Positions 51,513-60,422 of a stretch of 64,000 bases of DNA are shown here, one piece after another. The stretch is from Variovorax soli NBRC 106424 (GTDB taxonomy: Bacteria; Pseudomonadota; Gammaproteobacteria; Burkholderiales; Burkholderiaceae_C), in NCBI RefSeq assembly GCF_001591385.1, contig NZ_BCUU01000013.1:1-64000 (forward strand), in the 5' to 3' direction. Position numbers and translations under genes: made by a program. Positions within the stretch are counted from its first letter, which is position 1; the number at the start of each line of letters is the position of its first letter. The notes beneath the pieces were generated by a model, which had not been told where the DNA came from, ran no database searches, and was given only the letters and a program-made list of their open reading frames with translations.

Positions 51513-52583
51513 TCAGACGGGCGGCGTGTCGCTGCGCCCCGCTTCGGTCGCGGCAAACACATGCCAGGCCGCCATGAACATCGCCGCAATCACCGGCCCG
51601 ATGACGAAGCCGTTGATGCCGAACAAGGCCAGCCCGCCCACGGTCGACATCAGCACGATGTAGTCGGGCATCTGCGTGTCCTTGCCCACCAGCACGGGGC
51701 GCAGGACGTTGTCGATCAGGCTGATGACGAACACGCCGATCAGCGTCAGCGTCACGCCCTGCCAGACGCTTCCGGTGGCCAGGAAGTAGACCGCCACCGG
51801 CCCCCAGATCAGCGCCGCACCCACCGCCGGCAGCAGCGACAGGATGGTCATGACCACGCCCCACACGAGTGCCCCCTGCACACCCAGGCCCCAGAACGCC
51901 AGGCCGCCGATCAGGCCCTGCACCACTGCCACCACGATGTTGCCCTTGACCGTGGCGCGCACCACCGTGATGAACTTGTCCAGCAGAAAGTTGGCGTGCG
52001 GCCGGGCCAGCGGCAGCGCGTCGCGGATGGTGGCCGACAACTGCCTGCCGTCGCGCAGCAGGAAGAACAGCATGTACAGCATCAGCCCGAAGCTGACGAG
52101 GAACTCGAAGGTGTTCTGCCCGACGGCCAGCGCGCGCGTCGCGATCTGCTGGCTGGCCGCAGCGGCGCCCTGCGCCACCTTGTCGAGCATGGCCTCCAGG
52201 TCGCCCAGGCCGATCCGGTCGAGCAGGTCCATGGCCCAGCGCGGAATGGCATTGATCATCTGCTGCAGGTAGCGCGTGAAGCTCATGTCGCCCGAACGCA
52301 TGCGCTGCGATACGTTGGCCGCTTCGCCCACCAGCGACATCACGATCGCCACCAGCGGCAGGATGACGATCACCAGCGCCACCGTGAGCGTGACGAGTGC
52401 GGCGAGGTTGCGCCGCCCCTTCATCCGGTGCACCAGCCGCCGGTAGACCGGCGTGAAGAGAATGGCCAGCGCCACGCTCCACATCACGGCGCCGGCAAAG
52501 GGCAGCAGCACCCAGCAGAAGGCCACGGTAATCGCTGTCAGCAGCAGCAGGAAGGCGCCGCGCTCGAGTTGGGGAGTTCGCAT
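51513..52583 (-). CDS. AI-2E/PerM-family transporter
   Basis: This 356-residue membrane protein has about eight hydrophobic segments, the family motif VVAVVQGLIGGLAFWGLGVQ and the typical late IDNVLRPVLVGKDTQMPDYI followed by a GIxGxxxGP segment. The family includes transporters of AI-2-type molecules and ion/H+ antiporters, so the substrate is open. It heads the minus-strand run towards trpS. Confidence 0.9.
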   Translation of the reverse strand: MRTPQLERGAFLLLLTAITVAFCWVLLPFAGAVMWSVALAILFTPVYRRLVHRMKGRRNLAALVTLTVALVIVILPLVAIVMSLVGEAANVSQRMRSGDMSFTRYLQQMINAIPRWAMDLLDRIGLGDLEAMLDKVAQGAAAASQQIATRALAVGQNTFEFLVSFGLMLYMLFFLLRDGRQLSATIRDALPLARPHANFLLDKFITVVRATVKGNIVVAVVQGLIGGLAFWGLGVQGALVWGVVMTILSLLPAVGAALIWGPVAVYFLATGSVWQGVTLTLIGVFVISLIDNVLRPVLVGKDTQMPDYIVLMSTVGGLALFGINGFVIGPVIAAMFMAAWHVFAATEAGRSDTPPV

Positions 52584-52636
52584 GATGGTCGGCCGACTTT
52601 AGCCCAGCCGGCCGACGGTTGGCCAACGCACCATGC

Positions 52637-53095
52637 TCAACGGTCGAGCTGCCGCAGGTGGGGGCCCAGGAGGTCCGCCGCGCCCTGCAGCAGTGCGAAT
52701 TCCTCGTCGGGCAGGGGCACGCTGTGCATGTCGAAATGGCTCAGGGTTCCCCACATCGTTCCCTCGTCCTGCAGCATCAGCGGCACGCTGTGGTACGAAA
52801 TGACGACGCCCTGGTACGGATTGCCGTCAAGCCGCCGGTCCTGGCGCGAATCCTCCGTCCTGAACACCTGGTCGCGCAAAACGAACTGGCAGAAGCTGTG
52901 CTTGAACGGCACTGCCAGCAGGAAGTCGGGGCGGATCTGGTCGAGCTTGTCGCGAAGCAGCACGTTGCGCAGCAGGTCGCCGTCGAAGCGGTACACGGCG
53001 GTGTAGCGGTGCGCCACACCGTTGTTCAGGTATTCGAGCAGGGCGTCCGGGCCGCCTTCCGAGAGGGCAGAGCGCAGGGCTTCGAGTGTGCGCAT
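52637..53095 (-). CDS. GAF-domain-like protein
   Basis: This is a 152-residue protein. ALLEYLNNGVAHRYTAVYRF, a central RPDFLLAVPFKHSFCQFVLR and a C-terminal MWGTLSHFDMHSVPLPDEEF then a helix match a small GAF domain. These bind small ligands or act as free sensor modules. ATCGGGAGCGAAGACC precedes the ATG at 53095, which is preferred to a start 84 bases upstream. It is divergent from the aldo/keto reductase gene. Confidence 0.75.
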   Translation of the reverse strand: MRTLEALRSALSEGGPDALLEYLNNGVAHRYTAVYRFDGDLLRNVLLRDKLDQIRPDFLLAVPFKHSFCQFVLRDQVFRTEDSRQDRRLDGNPYQGVVISYHSVPLMLQDEGTMWGTLSHFDMHSVPLPDEEFALLQGAADLLGPHLRQLDR

Positions 53096-53229
53096 GGTCT
53101 TCGCTCCCGATGGGTTCGTGAAAGATGAAGAGCTGACGCTGCTCGTTTGACTATGGCAGGCGCGTCGCGCCTTGTCCATAGAGGGCGCGCCGCGATGCGG
53201 GCGAGCGCGGCGGCCGGCGCTGGTCTACG

Positions 53230-54105
53230 ATGCCGCCCATGGACACGCTTGAACTGCGAGGCGGCGCGGGCCGCATTCCCGTACTGGGCATGGGGACGTG
53301 GCACATGGGCGAGGACAGGGGCGAGCATGCGGCCGAACTCGCGGCCCTGCGCGCCGGCATCGACATGGGCTACCGCCTGATCGACACGGCCGAGATGTAT
53401 GCCGAAGGCGGCGCGGAACAGCTGGTGGGCGAGGCCGTCGCGCAGGCGGTGCGCTCGGGCAGCGTGGAGCGCGAGGACCTGTTCATCGTCAGCAAGGCCT
53501 ACCCCCACAACGCCGGACGCCAGGGCCTGCCGGCTGCCTGCGCCTGCAGCCTGGAGCGCCTGGGCCTGGACTATCTGGACCTCTACCTGCTGCATTGGCG
53601 CGGCGAGCATCCGCTCAAGGAAACGGTCGACGGCATGCGGGCCCTGGTCGCGGCCGGCCGCATACGCCGGTGGGGCGTGAGCAACCTCGACGTGGACGAC
53701 ATGGAAGAGCTGGTGGCGGCCTGCGGCGGCGAGGCGCAGCTGGATTGCGCGGTGAACCAGGTCTATTTCTCGGTGAGCGAACGCGGCCCCGAGTTCAGCC
53801 TGCTGCCCTGGCAGCAGGCGCGGGCGATGCCGCTCATGGCCTACAGTCCGGTGGACCAGGGCGCGGTGATGCACGATGCGGGCCTGGCCAAGATCGCCGC
53901 CGGCCTGGGCGTGAGCGCCGCGCAATTGGCGCTGGCCTGGGTGCTGTCGCGCCAGGGCACGGTGGCCATTCCCAAGGCGGTGCGCCAGGCGCACCTGAAG
54001 CAGAACCTGGAGGCGGCGCAACTGGTGCTGAGTCCGCAGGTGCTGGAAGAGATCGACCGCCTGCACCCGCCGCCCGGGCGCAAGCGCCCGCTGGCCATGA
54101 TCTGA
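53230..54105 (+). CDS. Aldo/keto reductase
   Basis: This is a 291-residue NADPH-dependent reductase. The catalytic tetrad falls in YRLIDTAEMYAEGG (Asp and Tyr), IVSKAYPH (Lys) and YLLHWRG (His). The cofactor loop SAAQLALAWVLSRQGTVAIPK lies near the C-terminus. Family length is normal. A second ATG three codons on is also possible. Substrate unknown. Confidence 0.92.
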   Translation: MPPMDTLELRGGAGRIPVLGMGTWHMGEDRGEHAAELAALRAGIDMGYRLIDTAEMYAEGGAEQLVGEAVAQAVRSGSVEREDLFIVSKAYPHNAGRQGLPAACACSLERLGLDYLDLYLLHWRGEHPLKETVDGMRALVAAGRIRRWGVSNLDVDDMEELVAACGGEAQLDCAVNQVYFSVSERGPEFSLLPWQQARAMPLMAYSPVDQGAVMHDAGLAKIAAGLGVSAAQLALAWVLSRQGTVAIPKAVRQAHLKQNLEAAQLVLSPQVLEEIDRLHPPPGRKRPLAMI

Positions 54106-54161
54106 CCGGCATGTTCGCCGGTCTGGCGGGCGCGGGCGGTGCAAGTCGTACATTGCTGTCC

Positions 54162-54512
54162 ATGAAGACCATTCACCGCCTTGCCGCCGCGGCGCTTCTT
54201 GCCTGCAGCGCCGCGGCCGGCCATGCCCAGGGCACCAGCTGCGAAGACATCCGCGCACAGATCGATGCCAAGGTGCGGGCCTCCGGCGTCAACGACTTTT
54301 CCCTGGCCATCCTCGACGCCGATGCGCCCAGCAGCGGCCGCGTGGTGGGTAGCTGCGAGCTGGGCACCAAGAAGATCGTCTACGAGCGCAGCGCATCCGG
54401 GCAGCCGCAGCAGCAAACCCCGCAGCAGGCCCGGCCCAAACCCAAGTCCTCGCCCATCATCACCGAATGCAAGGACGGCTCGGTGAGCATGGGCGGCGAC
54501 TGCAAACCCTGA
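54162..54512 (+). CDS. Secreted DUF1161-like protein
   Basis: This is a 116-residue protein. A signal peptide, MKTIHRLAAAALLACSAAAG then HAQ, is followed by TSCEDIRAQIDAKVRASGVN and a short beta part VVGSCELGTKKIVYER, the DUF1161 pattern with two Cys. After about residue 80 comes a Gln/Pro-rich linker and a small CKDGSVSMGGDCKP end with two more Cys. It is probably periplasmic with two disulfides. Confidence 0.75.
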   Translation: MKTIHRLAAAALLACSAAAGHAQGTSCEDIRAQIDAKVRASGVNDFSLAILDADAPSSGRVVGSCELGTKKIVYERSASGQPQQQTPQQARPKPKSSPIITECKDGSVSMGGDCKP

Positions 54513-54538
54513 TTTCTTTCTTTCAACCCGACCGACCT

Positions 54539-54946
54539 ATGAGCTCGACCCCCCTTGATCCCATCGACACCTGGCATCGCGTGCTCAAGGAGCGCAACGT
54601 GCAGGCGCTCGATACGCTGCTGGCGCCCGGCGCCATATTCCACTCGCCCGTCGTCCACACGCCGCAGGCAGGGCGCGCCATCACCAAGGCCTATCTCTCG
54701 GCCGCGTTGCAGGTGCTGGGCAACGAGAGCTTTCGCTACGTGCGCGAAGTGCGGCAGGGCCGCGATGCGGTGCTCGAGTTCGAGCTGGAGCTCGACGGCA
54801 TCCACATGAACGGCGTCGACATGATCCGCTGGAACGAGCAGGGCCAGATCACCGATTTCAAGGTCATGGTGCGGCCGCTCAAGGCCATCAACCTGCTGCA
54901 CCAGAAGATGGCGGCCATGCTGCAGGCCAAGTCTGCGAATGGCTGA
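54539..54946 (+). CDS. NTF2-like/SnoaL-type protein
   Basis: This 135-residue protein has the helix PIDTWHRVLKERNVQALDTL then LAPGAIFHSPVVHTPQAGRA, a VREVRQGRDAVLEFELELDG strand and a C-terminal ITDFKVMVRPLKAINLLHQK, the pattern of NTF2-like proteins. The ATG at 54539 has no ribosome binding site. The stop overlaps the Tag gene start by eight bases. Confidence 0.8.
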   Translation: MSSTPLDPIDTWHRVLKERNVQALDTLLAPGAIFHSPVVHTPQAGRAITKAYLSAALQVLGNESFRYVREVRQGRDAVLEFELELDGIHMNGVDMIRWNEQGQITDFKVMVRPLKAINLLHQKMAAMLQAKSANG

Positions 54947-55778
54947 AGACGCAAAGACGAAGGTGCCGCAGCGCTGCGCCTGGGCCGGCACCGATGCGCT
55001 CATGCAGGCCTATCACGACGACGAGTGGGGCGTGCCCGAGCGCGACCCGCGCGCCTTGTGGGAATGCCTGATGCTCGAAGGCTTCCAGGCGGGCCTGTCG
55101 TGGATCACGGTGCTGCGCAAGCGCGAGGCGTTCCGCCAGGCCTTTCACCAGTTCGATCCGCGCCGCGTGGCCGGCATGACCGAGAAGGACGTGTTGCGCC
55201 TGCTGGACGACCCCGGCATCATCCGTTCGCGCGCCAAGATCGAGGCCACCATCCAGGGCGCGAAGATCTTCAACGAGATGGCCGACCGGGGCGAGGACTT
55301 CAGCGCGTTCTGCTGGTCCTTCACCGACGGCCGGGTGCTGCGCGGCAACGGCGGCGCAGTGCCGGCGAGCACGGCGCTGTCGGAAACCATCTCGAAGGAA
55401 CTCAAGCGCCGCGGCTTCAAGTTCGTCGGACCGACCATCGTGTATGCCTGGATGCAGGCGGTGGGCATTGTGGACGACCACACGGCCGGCTGCTTCAGGC
55501 ATGGCCGCCGGGCGCGCCTGCACAATGAATCACTCCATGGAAGCGCGCCGCCCGGCGCGATGACGACAATGGATTTCGACTCTCCAAGACGCCTGCGCGT
55601 CGGCCAGCCCATCACCCCCGAGCAGTTCGAGGAACTGAGCGACGAGCAACTCGAGCGGCTGGTGCCCAAGGCCTACCGCGAATACTTCCCGGGCAAGGAC
55701 TTCTGTGCCGACGGCTACTTCTACCTGCACGACGGCACGGCGTGGAGTTTCTACCGGGGCGGTTTCCTGGACGAGTAG
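54939..55778 (+). CDS. tag: DNA-3-methyladenine glycosylase I with unusual C-terminal extension
   Basis: This is a 279-residue protein. Residues 1-190 are a full Tag glycosylase: QRCAWAGTDALMQAYHDDEW, LMLEGFQAGLSWITVLRKRE, and the terminal zinc region VGIVDDHTAGCFRHG. Tag proteins normally end there. The frame then continues for about 90 residues: a basic, low-complexity stretch, then RLRVGQPITPEQFEELSDEQ and GKDFCADGYFYLHDGTAWSF. This looks like a separate small protein joined in frame. Either the genes fused by loss of a stop, or the second part has its own start at one of the ATG codons near 55560-55569. Confidence 0.88.
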   Translation: MAEDAKTKVPQRCAWAGTDALMQAYHDDEWGVPERDPRALWECLMLEGFQAGLSWITVLRKREAFRQAFHQFDPRRVAGMTEKDVLRLLDDPGIIRSRAKIEATIQGAKIFNEMADRGEDFSAFCWSFTDGRVLRGNGGAVPASTALSETISKELKRRGFKFVGPTIVYAWMQAVGIVDDHTAGCFRHGRRARLHNESLHGSAPPGAMTTMDFDSPRRLRVGQPITPEQFEELSDEQLERLVPKAYREYFPGKDFCADGYFYLHDGTAWSFYRGGFLDE

Positions 55779-55865
55779 GCGAGGCGGTTGCTTCCTGTCA
55801 CTCGTCTCGGGCAAGGTAGTAGTTCTCCTACAGACAGCAGGCGCGCCAACGTCCATCGTTGGTCC

Positions 55866-56069
55866 ATGACACAGCCCATCGAACTCCTCGTCGAAGAGCC
55901 CGCCCCGGGCTCTTATGTCTGGCGCCTGCTGCTCACCGACGAGCAGGGCGGCCATCCGCGGGTGCTGCGCATGGCGCCCGACCCGGCCGACAGCTATGAA
56001 GTCGCGCTGGCCGCCGGCCAGGCGGCGCTGCGCAGCGAGATCCGGCGCCACACCGCTGCGGCCGAATAG
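55866..56069 (+). CDS. Small hypothetical protein
   Basis: This 67-residue protein reads MTQPIELLVEEPAPGSYVWR, then LLLTDEQGGHPRVLRMAPDP and an Ala-rich helix. The small alpha/beta pattern is plausible for a folded protein. It stands alone between the tag gene and the convergent BMP lipoprotein gene. Function unknown. Confidence 0.5.
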   Translation: MTQPIELLVEEPAPGSYVWRLLLTDEQGGHPRVLRMAPDPADSYEVALAAGQAALRSEIRRHTAAAE

Positions 56070-56092
56070 CCGCCGAAGCCACGCCCAGGCGC

Positions 56093-57148
56093 TCAGGCGG
56101 GCGTGGCGAATTCGGGCCCGTCGTAGGTGGTGGGAACGTGCAGGCGCCCGCCCGCAATCTCGGCCGCGACCCGCTCGATGCGTTCGCGCACTGCGGCCGA
56201 AACGTCCTGCGCCATCGTGAGGCGCACCGCGTCGCGCTGCGCCAGTCCGATCTTGCGGATTTCTCCCGTGGGAAAGCGGCCGTCCTGCAGGTCGCGCACC
56301 GCCTGGAACACGCCGACGCTGACGTCGGCAATGGCCGAACCCACGAAGACCTGCGGGTCGCGCGCGACCCAGTCGCCCACGTTGCCGATCTGGCGCCGGC
56401 CCTGTTCGCGGCAGACCTGCGTGACGCCGTCGCGGCCCGCGTTGAGCATGGTGAAGATCACGTCCGCGCCGGCCTGGCTTTGCGCCAGTGCCACCTTGCG
56501 CGAGAGCGCGTTGTCGTCCTGGTTGCCCGAGAAGTTGGTGAGCAGGCGCACCTTCGCATCGGTGGCGCGCACGCCGGCGGCGTAGGCCGCCCGGCCCTTG
56601 AGCCCCGGCACCACGCGGATGCCCGACATGTGGCCGACCACGCCGGTGCGCGTGGTCGAAGCGGCCAGCACGCCGGCCAGGTAGGCCGATTCTTCCTGCA
56701 GCACGTCGTAGCTGGCCAGGTTGGCGCCGCGCACTGCGCCCTGCGTGACCACGAAGAGCGTGCCGGGATGGCGCTCGGCCACTTCGGCGCAGGCTTCGTT
56801 GTTCTGTCCGCCGTGGGCCACGATCAGGTCGGGCTTGTCCTTGGCCAGGTCTTCCAGCGCCTGGGCCAGCAGGGCCTTCTGCGGGGCGATGCCGTCGATG
56901 TAGCGGGTCTGCACGCCCAGCTCCGTGCCGGCGCGCTGCAGGCCGCGCCAGCCGGCTTCCATGAAGCCCTGGTCCTTCACGTTGCCGGCGAACAGGGCCG
57001 CGACCTTCAGCGGCGGCGAGCCGGTTGAACTGCGCGCGGTGGCGCCGCAGGCCGCCAGCAGGGGCAGGGCGCAGGCGCTGGCCAGCAGGTGGCGGCGCGA
57101 GGGCGAGGCAGGGGCAGGAAACTTCGTCATGGCAGGCAGCAATCGCAT
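56093..57148 (-). CDS. BMP/PnrA-family lipoprotein, ABC-type nucleoside-binding
   Basis: This is a 351-residue lipoprotein. A lipobox LPLLAAC ends the signal, so it is anchored outside the inner membrane. The BMP domain follows: VAALFAGNVKDQGFMEAGWR, DLIVAHGGQNNEACAEVAER, and VGHMSGIRVVPGLKGRAAYA. Members bind nucleosides or purines for ABC import. No permease or ATPase of that type is near. It follows the NCS2 permease by two bases, so it may serve the same purine uptake. An alternative start is the ATG at 57130. Confidence 0.85.
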   Translation of the reverse strand: MRLLPAMTKFPAPASPSRRHLLASACALPLLAACGATARSSTGSPPLKVAALFAGNVKDQGFMEAGWRGLQRAGTELGVQTRYIDGIAPQKALLAQALEDLAKDKPDLIVAHGGQNNEACAEVAERHPGTLFVVTQGAVRGANLASYDVLQEESAYLAGVLAASTTRTGVVGHMSGIRVVPGLKGRAAYAAGVRATDAKVRLLTNFSGNQDDNALSRKVALAQSQAGADVIFTMLNAGRDGVTQVCREQGRRQIGNVGDWVARDPQVFVGSAIADVSVGVFQAVRDLQDGRFPTGEIRKIGLAQRDAVRLTMAQDVSAAVRERIERVAAEIAGGRLHVPTTYDGPEFATPA

Positions 57149-57150
57149 GC

Positions 57151-58659
57151 TCAGTGCGCCTCTGCCTGCTTGGCCGCGGCGATGATGGCCGCCTCGTCCT
57201 GCTTGGCGCCGTTGAGGAACAGGTTCAGCAGCACGGCGGCCACCGAAGCCAGCAGGATGCCCGACTCCACCAGCGAGTGGATGGCATGCGGCATCCACTG
57301 CTTGAAGTTGGGGGCGATCAGCGGAATCATGCCGATGCCGATGGACACCGCCACGATCATCGGGTTGTTGCGGTTGGTCTTGAAGTCCACGCCCGCCAGG
57401 ATGCGGATGCCGGTGGCAGCCACCATGCCGAACATGACCAGGCCCGCGCCGCCCAGCACCACGGTGGGCAGCGACTCGACCAGCGCCGCCATCTTGGGCA
57501 GCAGGCCCAGCACGATCAGGATCACGCCGCCGGCCACGCACACGTAGCGGCTCTTGATGCCGGTGACGGCCACCAGGCCCACGTTCTGCGAGAAGCTGGT
57601 GTAGGGAAAGGTGTTGAAGATGCCGCCGATGAGCGTGCCCAGGCCGTCGGTGCGCAGGCCCTTGGCCAGGTCCTTCTGCGTGATGTTCCGGTCGGTCATT
57701 TCGCCCAGCGCCAGGAACATGCCGGTGGACTCAATCATCACCACGATCATGATCAGCGTCATGGTCAGGATCAGGATCGGGTCGAACTGGGGCATGCCGA
57801 AGTGGAAGGGCAGCACCACGTCGAACCAGTCGGCACGCGCCACCTTCTCGAAGGTCATGAAGCCCGTGGCGGCCGACACCACGCCGCCGATGACGATGCC
57901 CAGCAGCACCGAGATGTTGGCGATGAAGCCCTTGGCGTACTTCACGATCAGCAGGATGGACACCAGCACCAGGGCCGAGATGCCCAGGCCGGTGAGGTCG
58001 GCGTACTTGGGGTTGGGCATGGTCGGGACGATCGACAGGCCCTTGGGCACCGGCGGCAGCGCCGAGCCGGGCGAGGTGACGTCGGCCAGCCACTTGGCGT
58101 AGACCGGGTCCACCAGCGCCGGGGCCGTCGGGCCGACCGGGTTGCCGAAGATCCAGTTGATGCCCACGCGCATCAGGCTCACGCCGATCACCAGGATGAT
58201 GGTGCCGGTGACCACCGGCGGGAAGAAGCGCAGCATGCGGCTGACCAGCGGCGCGATGAGGATCGAGATGATGCCCGCGCCGATGATGGAGCCGAACAGC
58301 AGCTGCGCGCCGGCGTGCCCGCCGTTGGCATTGGCAATGGCCACCATGGGGGCCACCGAGGCGAAGGTCACGCCCATCATCACCGGCAGGCGGATGCCGA
58401 ACCATTGCGTGGCGCCCATCGCCTGGATGAGCGTGGCGATGCCGCAGCAGAACAGGTCGGCCGAAATCAGCAGGGCCACTTCGTGCGGGCTGAGCTTGAG
58501 CGCACGGCCCACGATGAGGGGCACGGCCACGGCGCCGGCGTACATCACCAGCACGTGTTGCAGGCCCAGGGCCGTGAGCTTGCCGGCGGGCAGGCGCTCG
58601 TCGACCGGGTGGACGCCTGTGGAGGCGGAGGTTTCATTGGAGGTGGCAGCAGCCGACAT
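57151..58659 (-). CDS. NCS2-family nucleobase permease (uracil/xanthine type)
   Basis: This 502-residue permease has about 14 helices. Family motifs are LQHVLVMYAGAVAVPLIVG near the start, VMMGVTFASVAPMVAIANAN, MIVVMIESTGMFLALGEMTD around the substrate site, and NTFPYTSFSQNVGLVAVTGI. The last two are the conserved signatures of the uracil/xanthine/uric acid NCS2 group. AGGAGAAAAGCCAAG precedes the ATG at 58659. A TGTATACA operator lies 67 bases upstream, so control by the adjacent GntR protein is likely. Confidence 0.92.
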   Translation of the reverse strand: MSAAATSNETSASTGVHPVDERLPAGKLTALGLQHVLVMYAGAVAVPLIVGRALKLSPHEVALLISADLFCCGIATLIQAMGATQWFGIRLPVMMGVTFASVAPMVAIANANGGHAGAQLLFGSIIGAGIISILIAPLVSRMLRFFPPVVTGTIILVIGVSLMRVGINWIFGNPVGPTAPALVDPVYAKWLADVTSPGSALPPVPKGLSIVPTMPNPKYADLTGLGISALVLVSILLIVKYAKGFIANISVLLGIVIGGVVSAATGFMTFEKVARADWFDVVLPFHFGMPQFDPILILTMTLIMIVVMIESTGMFLALGEMTDRNITQKDLAKGLRTDGLGTLIGGIFNTFPYTSFSQNVGLVAVTGIKSRYVCVAGGVILIVLGLLPKMAALVESLPTVVLGGAGLVMFGMVAATGIRILAGVDFKTNRNNPMIVAVSIGIGMIPLIAPNFKQWMPHAIHSLVESGILLASVAAVLLNLFLNGAKQDEAAIIAAAKQAEAH

Positions 58660-58710
58660 CTTGGCTTTTCTCCTGACAGGGAAGAAGGCTCGGGACCTGG
58701 ATCCCGCATG

Positions 58711-58736
58711 GTTTGTACGCGAAACTGTATACAAAC
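58711..58736. promoter_or_regulatory. GntR-type operator before the NCS2 permease
   Basis: TGTATACA at 58726-58733 is the core palindrome, the same core found in the nested operator at 61973-62014. GTTTGTA at 58711-58717 and TACAAAC at 58730-58736 form an additional inverted pair. TGTATACA-like sites are typical of FCD-type GntR regulators, and such a gene lies at 58829-59551. Confidence 0.65.
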
Positions 58737-58828
58737 TAGCATGCACGCCGTATGGCGGAAAACCCCGATTCCGCTGCAGTGGGGTGCAGCACAAACCTCG
58801 CGCGGGTGGCTTCCCGCAGTGAAAAGCG

Positions 58829-59551
58829 TCAGGCCAGCAGGGCCTTCACCAGGTCCAGCTGGCGGTTGGGCGTCTCGTTGTCCAGGTCGAGGTTGGCCTC
58901 GATGCGCGACAGGTGCTCGGCCATGCAGTCGACCGCCGCCTGCACGTTGCCGCTCTTGCAGATGCGCAGCAGCTCGGAATGCTCGTCGGACGAGCAGTGC
59001 GGGTCGTTGGACGAGTGGTAGAGCATGGCGATGAGCGAGCTGCGCGCCACCAGCTCGCGCACCAGCTCGGTCAGCGTGTGGTTGCCGGCCGCCTCGGCCA
59101 GCGCCACGTGGAAGTCGCCCAGCAGCCGTTCGCGCACCGTGCCGGTGGTGGTGCCCGACTTGAGCGCGCTGCGCTCGAAGTGGATGTGCTGCTCCAGCGC
59201 CTTGTAGTCCGCCGGCCTGGCCTTGGCGATGAAGGCGCGCACCACCTCGCTCTCCAGCAGGCGCCGCACGCCGAACACTTCGCGCGCCTCCTGCACGCTG
59301 GGGCGGCTGACGAAGGCGCCCTTGTCCGGAATGATCTCGATCAGCTTGTCCTTCGAGAGGGTGAGCAGGGCTGCGCGGATCTTGGTGCGGCTGACCGAAT
59401 AGACCCGGCCCAGCGCCTCTTCACGCAGCCAGGTGCCGGGCGGCAGGCGCTTCTCGACGATGGCGGTGGCGATGTCCTGCGCAATGCCCTCGACGGTGGC
59501 GATCTTGTCGGGCACGGGGTCGGCGGCAGGTTTCTGGGGGGCGGCGGGCAT
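58829..59551 (-). CDS. GntR-family regulator, FCD subfamily
   Basis: This is a 240-residue regulator. The winged helix is at about 20-90, with DIATAIVEKRLPPGTWLREE then RVYSVSRTKIRAALLTLSKD. The FCD effector domain has metal-ligand positions in the AFIAKARPADY, FHVALAEAAGNHTLTELVRE and DEHSELLRICKSGNVQAA segments. It lies between the racemase and the NCS2 permease. A start at 59602 would add 17 residues, and neither has a good ribosome binding site. The effector is probably a nucleobase-derived or hydantoin-type compound. Confidence 0.9.
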   Translation of the reverse strand: MPAAPQKPAADPVPDKIATVEGIAQDIATAIVEKRLPPGTWLREEALGRVYSVSRTKIRAALLTLSKDKLIEIIPDKGAFVSRPSVQEAREVFGVRRLLESEVVRAFIAKARPADYKALEQHIHFERSALKSGTTTGTVRERLLGDFHVALAEAAGNHTLTELVRELVARSSLIAMLYHSSNDPHCSSDEHSELLRICKSGNVQAAVDCMAEHLSRIEANLDLDNETPNRQLDLVKALLA

Positions 59552-59630
59552 GGGCCGATTGTGCCGGGCACGCGGAGGCCGGCGCAGGTGCCGGGGCTTC
59601 ATGGCGGCAAGCCCCGGCGCGGCCAGCTTC

Positions 59631-60398
59631 TCAGGCGGCCCGCTGCAGCAGCGGCTTGTGGCCGGCCGGCAGGGTGAAGTCCGACAGCAGCCCGGTCATG
59701 GGCTTGGGCAGCGGGTGGGCCAGTTCGCCATGCTTGCTGGTGGCCAGGCGCAGGCTCACGATCGATTCGACCAGCTGCGTGGCGGCCGCCACACCGTCGA
59801 TCACCGGCACGCCCAGCTGACCGCTGATGTACTGGCACAGGTCGGCCATGCCGGCGCAGCCCAAGACGATGGTGTCGCTGCCGTCTTCGGCCAGCGCGCG
59901 GCGGCACTCGTCGACGATGCGCTCGCGCGCGTTGCTGCCGGGCTTTTCCAGGTCGAGCACCGCGATCTCGCAGGCCCGCACGTTGGCGCAGAAGCGCTTC
60001 ATGCCGTAGGCCTCGGCCAGGTGCCAGGCCTGGCCCATGGTGCGCGCCAGGGTGGTGACCACGGAAAAGCGCGTGCCCACCAGGCTGGCCATGTGCATGG
60101 CGGCCTGCGCGATGCCGATCACCGGGCCGCGTGCCAGTTCGCGCGCGGCCAGCAGGCCCGGGTCGCCGAAGCAGGCCACGATGTAGCCATCCACCGCCTC
60201 GAGTTCGCCCGTGGCCACTTCCTGCAGCAGGCCCGGCACGGCCAGCGCCTCGTCGTAGTGGCTTTCGATGGAGACGGGCCCCATGGCCGGGCTCACCGCG
60301 ATGATCTGGGTGCCCGGCCGGGCCGCCGCGCGGGCGCATTCGCCGATCTTGTCGGTCATGCTCTGCGTGGTGTTGGGGTTGATGACTTTGATGCGCAT
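59631..60398 (-). CDS. Asp/Glu/hydantoin racemase-family protein
   Basis: This 255-residue racemase starts MRIKVINPNTTQSMTDKIGE. The two catalytic cysteines are in YIVACFGDPGL and VLGCAGMADL. This is the hydantoin/allantoin racemase subgroup. With an NCS1 permease upstream (24 bases) and an FCD-GntR regulator downstream, it should act on allantoin or a substituted hydantoin. The hydantoinase gene itself is not in the window. Confidence 0.9.
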   Translation of the reverse strand: MRIKVINPNTTQSMTDKIGECARAAARPGTQIIAVSPAMGPVSIESHYDEALAVPGLLQEVATGELEAVDGYIVACFGDPGLLAARELARGPVIGIAQAAMHMASLVGTRFSVVTTLARTMGQAWHLAEAYGMKRFCANVRACEIAVLDLEKPGSNARERIVDECRRALAEDGSDTIVLGCAGMADLCQYISGQLGVPVIDGVAAATQLVESIVSLRLATSKHGELAHPLPKPMTGLLSDFTLPAGHKPLLQRAA

Positions 60399-60422
60399 GT
60401 CGGTAGGAAGGAAAAAGGGAAA

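Noticed and set aside
57025-59034. Long plus-strand frame opposite the NCS2 permease
   Set aside because: It is His/Asp/Gly-rich shadow sequence. The minus-strand permease with its ribosome binding site is clearly the gene.
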